A stretch of 64,000 nucleotides of DNA from Adiantum capillus-veneris (Eukaryota > Streptophyta > Polypodiopsida > Polypodiales > Pteridaceae). The stretch is taken from NCBI GenBank assembly GCA_014529385.2, contig CM043960.1:70867410-70931409 (forward strand), written 5' to 3'. The position numbers and the translations under genes were made by a program. Shown piece by piece: positions 59,158 to 64,000 of this stretch (position 1 is the stretch's first letter; each line of letters opens with the position of its first letter). The notes under the pieces were generated by a model, which saw only the letters and a program-made list of their open reading frames with translations, was not told the origin of the DNA and did no database searches.

Positions 59158-62100
59158 ATGGATGCTAGTGGCAGCGGCGCCATTGCTTGCATGATCAATG
59201 GCGAAATCGGGACAGTATTAGCTGTAGTGCGCAGAAATGCGCGGCGCTACCTGGCAAGTGATGATGATTCGCTGGAACATTCGCTGAAATCTCTGCGAAG
59301 GAGTGTTTTTGCATGGCGTCAACCTTGGAATGAAATAGATCCTTCTCTGTATCTTCAACCTTTCTTGGATTTGATCTGTTCCACAGCAACTAGTGCACCC
59401 ATTGCAAGCGTGGCACTTTCTGCTGTCTATAATGTACTGAGCTTTGAGGTGTTTGATGCTAAAACTGTACATGCTGCAGAAGCCATGCATTCCTTGGTCG
59501 AGGCAGTCACAAATTGTGAGTTCAAGGTTATAGATCCTTCTTCAGAAGAGGTGGTTTTGATGAAGGTTCTGCAAGTCCTGCTGGCAGTGATGAAGCATTC
59601 AACATCAAAGCTGTTGAGTGATAGGGACATCGCTCTTGTTTTCAACTCTTGCTTTCGAGTGGTACAGCAGTCGGCCACAAAAGGAGAGATTCTCCAAAGG
59701 ACAGCCCGGCATAGTATGCATGAGATTGTGAGGGTTCTTTTTGCGCATTTGTCCCAGCTTCGCCCATCCCACAAAGACTCTTCCATGTATGACTCTGCAT
59801 TGAGTCAGCATCCAGATGTATGACACCCTCTTCTGTTTCATGTAATCAACGTGTTCCAGCTTTTGTCCGTTCTTGCAGTCCAGTCTTTCATGGTTTAACT
59901 AGATGACAAATGAGAGAGATTTCCGTTTTATTGATGTGCAGGTAGATTCTGGTGCAGAACTGCATGCCGAAGGATCTAATCATTCCAATGGTTTGTCCAT
60001 TAATGGCATAGTTGCTCCTCTGGATTCATTGACAGGTAAGTCAAAGGATTCTTCAGTGAGCGAGAGGCACAATGGGGAAGATGGTGGAAGTGAATCTTTG
60101 TCATCTATAGAACCTTATGGGATTGTCGGAATTCTCGAGATTTTTCGCTCCTTGTGTTCTCTTTTGGATTTTGGTGCTGTTGCAGGCAGAGACCTTCGTG
60201 CCATTGACGAAGATGTACCTCTGTTTGGGTTGGGCTTAATCAATTCAGCAGTGATTTTGGGAGGGCCATCTCTTGGTCTTCATGATGAGCTGCTAGCCAT
60301 TGTCCAGGATGATCTCTTCCGATCTCTCATGCACTTGGCATTATGCAGCAAAAATCCTCTCATCTTGTCCATTATCTGCAGTGTTGTCCTTAACTTATAC
60401 CATCACCACCGCCATCATTTGAAGCTTCAATTAGAGTCCTTTTTTTCCTCTGTCATCATCAGGTTAGCACAGGGAAAACATGGTGGTACCTTCCAACAAC
60501 AAGAAGCAGCCATGGAGTCATTAGTGAGCTTCTGTAGGCAACCCACTTTTATGTCTGAGTTGTATGTGAACTTTGATTGTAACATTCTTTGCAGCAACTT
60601 ATATGAGGAGCTGGGAAGTTTACTCTCTAAGAGTGCTTTCCCTGTCAATTGTCCTTTATCTACATTGCATGTATTGTCCCTTGAAGGGCTCATTGCAGTC
60701 ATTCACTGCATAGCAGATAGGTCAAGCTCTGCTGTGAAAATACTTGAGCCTTATGTTGATACTCCTGCGTGTGAATTTGTGCCATTTTGGACTCTAAAGT
60801 GCAGTAGCTATGAGGATCCAAAATGCTGGGTGGAGTTCATACAAAAGCAGAAGATTACCAAGCAGAAATTGATGCTTGGTGTGGACCATTTCAATAGAGA
60901 CATCAAAAAAGGTTTTGAGTTTCTACAAGGGATGCATCTGCTCCCTGAGAAACTTGATCCTTCAAGTGTAGCTTGCTTTTTCAGATTTACTCCTGGTCTG
61001 GATAAGACTGTTGTGGGTGATTTTCTTGGTGATCCGGATGAATTTGCCCTCCAAGTTCTGGACGAATTCACAAGGACGTTCGACTTTCGTGGTATGAGCT
61101 TGGACATTGCAATGCGCATTTTTTTGGAGACCTTTCGCTTACCTGGAGAGGCACAGAAGATTCACAGGGTTTTAGAGGCTTTTGCAGCAAGGTATCATGA
61201 ACAATGTCCTGAAGTTCTAGCAGACAAGGATGCAGCTTTTGTACTGGCATATTCAGTAATCTTGCTCAACACTGACCAACACAACTCTCAGGTGAAGAGG
61301 AAGATGAGTGAAGAAGACTTTATAAGGAACAATCGAAGTATCAATGGTGGCCAGGATCTTCCCCGTGATTATTTGTCGAAGTTGTACAAATCTATAGTGA
61401 AGAATGAGATTAAGATGTCATATGAAAGTGGGACAGGAATGGCTGAGATGACACCAAGTCGTTGGGTCAGCCTTGTCTACAAGTCTAGATATGCCTCACC
61501 CTATATATTGTGCGACTCTCGGCCATTGCTTGATCATGAAATGTTAGCTATTGTTTCTGGTCCAGCCGTCGCTGCCATATGTGTTGTATTTGATCATGCA
61601 GAGGATGAGGAGGTTTTGAAACTTTGTGAAGAGGGTTTTCTCATTGTTGCAAAGGTAGCTTCAAGTTATCATGTCGTAGAGGTAATCGACGACCTGGTTG
61701 TGTCACTTTGCAATTTCACAGGCCTTCCCAATCCAATAGGCTGTAATGAGGAGCTACTAATGTCATTCAATGAAGATGTAAAGGCTTTAATGGCTGCTGT
61801 GACGACTTTCAAGATAGCCAACTTGTATGGAGATCATGTCCATGCAAGTTGGGGGAATATAGTGGACTGCATAGTGCAGTTGCACAAATTGGGGCTTCTC
61901 CCTGCTAGCGTGTCGAATGTCACAGCAGAAGTTTTGGATATGCGTGGTGATTCAGGGACCGGAAGGTCCGTCATTGGAAGCACTGGAGCAGTCTCAGGTG
62001 GAAGCAAAAAGAGGACCACTGGCTTGATTAGCAGGTTCAGCCAGCTTTTGAACTTGGAATCAGAAGAACCGGAAATGGAGCCCACTGAAGATCAATTGGC

Positions 62101-63520
62101 TGCTCATCAGCGCACTCTAATGGCTATGGAGTCCTGTCGCATTGATAGCATAATCACAGAGAGCAAGTTTCTGCAAGTGGAGTCCTTGTTGCAGCTTGCC
62201 AAAGCGCTCGTTTCAGTGGCGGATCGTTCACAAAAGGCAGGGAGCTCATTTGAAGATGAGACAGTTGCAGTCTTTTGTCTAGATTTATTAATTGCAGTAG
62301 TGCTGCACAATCGTGATCGTATACTGGTCTTGTGGCATGGTGTTTATGAGCACATAGCAAACATTGTTCAGACAGCGGCCTTGCCAAGCCCTCTAGTGGA
62401 AAGGGCCGTTTTTGGCCTTTTGCGCATCTGCCAGAGACTACTTCCTTACAAGGAGGAGCTGGGTGAAGAGCTTCTTCGTTCTCTGCAGGTGATCTTGAAG
62501 CTGGATGCACGTGTAGCTGATGCATTGTGTGAGAGGATCACACAGGAAGTGAAACAACTTGTTAAAGCAAATGCTAGGCACATAAAAACGGCAGTGAGTT
62601 GGAGGACTGTGTCGTCATTACTTTCCATCACTGCTCGACATTTGGAAGCATCAGAGGCAGGGTTTGAAGCTCTGTCCTTCATTATGCAAGAGGGTGCTCA
62701 TTTAACGCAAGCTAACTACATTTTTTTTCTAGAAGCTGCACGGGCTTTTGCAGAGACATCAACAGGTGGTGTTGAGAGGTCACTTCGTGCACTAGACCTT
62801 ATGTCAGTCTCTGCAAAGTGTCTCATCAAGTGGTATGATCAATCAATGCTGGAAGGCTCTGATGTTGCTAGTGATGCGAAGAAAATGCAGAGCAAGTCAG
62901 AGGAGCTTGGGGAGATGTGGATCAGGTTAGTTCAAGGTGTGCGAAAACTTATTGCCGATCCCAGAGAGCAGGTGCGAAATTTTGCAATATTGTCCCTACA
63001 AAGATGTCTATCAGCAGGGGAGAGCATTTGTCTACCTGCACCATTGATAGGGCAGGTTTTTGATCAAATTTTGTTTGTGATGTTGGATGAGCTGCTGGAG
63101 ATTGCTGTGAAGCACTCTCCAAAAGAGTACCGGAATATGGAGACAACCCTACTTCTTGCTATCAAGATGGTATCAAAGGTGTTTTTACAGTTCTTGGAGC
63201 ACTTATCATCACTACCAGGGTTTCCAGCAATATGGTCAGCTGTGCTGACCCACATGGGGAGGTACATGAAGACAAGAATGCAGGAGCAAAGTATTGATAA
63301 TAAGCTTCAGGAATGCATCCCTGAGTTGCTGAAGAATATGCTGCTGGTTATGAGGGCACGTGGTGTTCTTCTGGAAGGGAACACCCTTGACGGCTATACG
63401 TTGTGGGAGCTGACTTGGCATTATGTTCGAGGTATTGCCCCATTGTTAGAGCAAGAGCTTTTCCCTCAAGAAGCTCCAAGATCAGAGCCCATTCTAGTGG
63501 AGGCTTTGACTTCCACATAA
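59158..63520 (+). CDS. GNOM: GNOM-type large ARF guanine-nucleotide exchange factor
   Basis: Two coding exons, 59158-59817 and 59942-63520, give 1,412 residues; Arabidopsis GNOM has 1,451. The protein would activate ARF GTPases on Golgi or endosomal membranes in COPI traffic or recycling. Order: DCB domain (about 5-220; IACMINGEIGTVLAVVRRNA), HUS region (about 290-460; FFSSVIIRLAQGKHGGTFQQ), Sec7 domain (about 519-715) with catalytic Glu623 in FRLPGEAQKI, then HDS repeats to the end. NTDQHN and DFIRNNRSINGG are strongly conserved. ATG 59158 is the first Met after an in-frame TAG at 59128 and has a good context (gacgATGG). The N-terminus is about 30 residues shorter than in Arabidopsis. Leu661 replaces the Met that confers brefeldin A sensitivity. 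No frameshift or stop: the gene looks functional. Confidence 0.96.
59818..59941 (+). other. GNOM: Intron of the GNOM-type gene
   Basis: 124 bp, phase 0. The donor is CCAGAT|GTATGA and the acceptor TTGATGTGCAG|GTAGAT. Joining restores HPD-VDSGAEL in one frame across the DCB-HUS linker. Without splicing, TGA follows two codons after the donor. Confidence 0.88.
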
Positions 63521-63565
63521 CATATTGTTGTACTATAGAATTACACATTTTTTTGAAGTAAGTGG

Positions 63566-63596
<31 letters not shown>

Positions 63597-64000
63597 TCAA
63601 TGGATTGCGATTTTTACTACGTGTTATTGGCCTTTAGTCTAGTGCATCAAGGGGCCCAAAAGGTTTCAATACAGTTCATAATGATTGACCTGATCACACA
63701 ATCCAAGTTTGGTTCATTTGTAAAATCACTTCCCTATTCTTCATTTTGCCTAAGTGGAGGTGATGAGAAGTAGGAGTTGGCAATTGCCAAATCACATGAT
63801 AATTCGAGGTTACTATGTTGACTAATACCTTTTTGTGGACTTCTGAAATATGGAGCAGGGCCGGGTTTTCTGTAAGGTCTTTCTGTTTTAGTCAGTGTGG
63901 CACCCAATTTCTTTTACGTTTGACTATGCTCAACCATGCCTCGTTTGAGCATGCTCTTAGTCTTGTATTGTAGGCAAGCCTTTCTTGTCAGCCTAGTTGG
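63521..64000 (+). other. 3' flank of the GNOM-type gene with (AG)n
   Basis: An AG tract lies at 63566-63590, 45 bp after the stop codon and probably inside the 3' UTR. No clear AATAAA signal is visible in this stretch. No further gene begins before the window end. Confidence 0.6.

Noticed and set aside
59427-63548. Minus-strand frames opposite the GNOM-type gene
   Set aside because: They mirror codon structure of the real exons and show no domain.

Overview
The window is nuclear DNA from a land plant. The evidence is an intact GNOM-type ARF exchange factor with a GT-AG intron, a decayed F-box gene, and a mass of plant retroelements: Ty3/gypsy chromoviruses, Tat-like gypsy, Tork-like Copia, LINEs, a CACTA end and a Harbinger-type MITE. 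Long compound (GT)n(GA)n microsatellites are unusually common. Repeat density, gene sparsity and the GNL1-like residue in the GNOM protein would fit a non-flowering vascular plant such as a fern or gymnosperm, but I cannot name the species.

Layout. 1-6357: broken gypsy pieces, ending in a chromodomain gypsy remnant with its 3' LTR. 6358-24749: a complete 18.4-kb Tat-like gypsy element on the minus strand, with 891- and 910-bp LTRs, a 5-bp target duplication (CAAAA), a tRNA-Asp-like primer site and a polypurine tract. 24900-28730: a decayed LINE (minus). 28950-34720: microsatellites, a MITE, a second 5'-truncated LINE and LTR fragments. 35168-40137: a nearly intact Copia element (minus). 40145-46461: an LTR fragment, the F-box pseudogene, a duplicated segment and a CACTA remnant. 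46462-48796: a plus-strand relative of the 18.4-kb element. 49286-51640: an LTR plus gag-only fragment. 53000-58260: microsatellites and two gypsy half-elements in opposite orientation. 59158-63520: the GNOM-type gene, the only gene here that looks functional.

The best candidate for something undescribed is the 18.4-kb element. Beyond gag-PR-RT-RNase H-integrase it shows four unusual things: (1) two zinc-binding H2C2 modules before the integrase core; (2) a second retropepsin-like domain after the integrase; (3) a sense-strand extra ORF of about 1,030 codons before the 3' LTR, unrelated to any family I recognise and conserved in the divergent copy at 46462-48796; (4) two intron-like segments of about 1.4-1.5 kb, one before gag and one before the extra ORF. 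Each begins with GTAAGT, carries about 290-bp tandem units centred on a palindrome around AATAATCGCGATTATT, and ends with a branch-point-like CTAAC and CAG. I infer that the extra ORF is expressed from a spliced subgenomic RNA.

All readings were made by eye. Domain calls rest on recognisable motifs; no database search, alignment or structure prediction was run.
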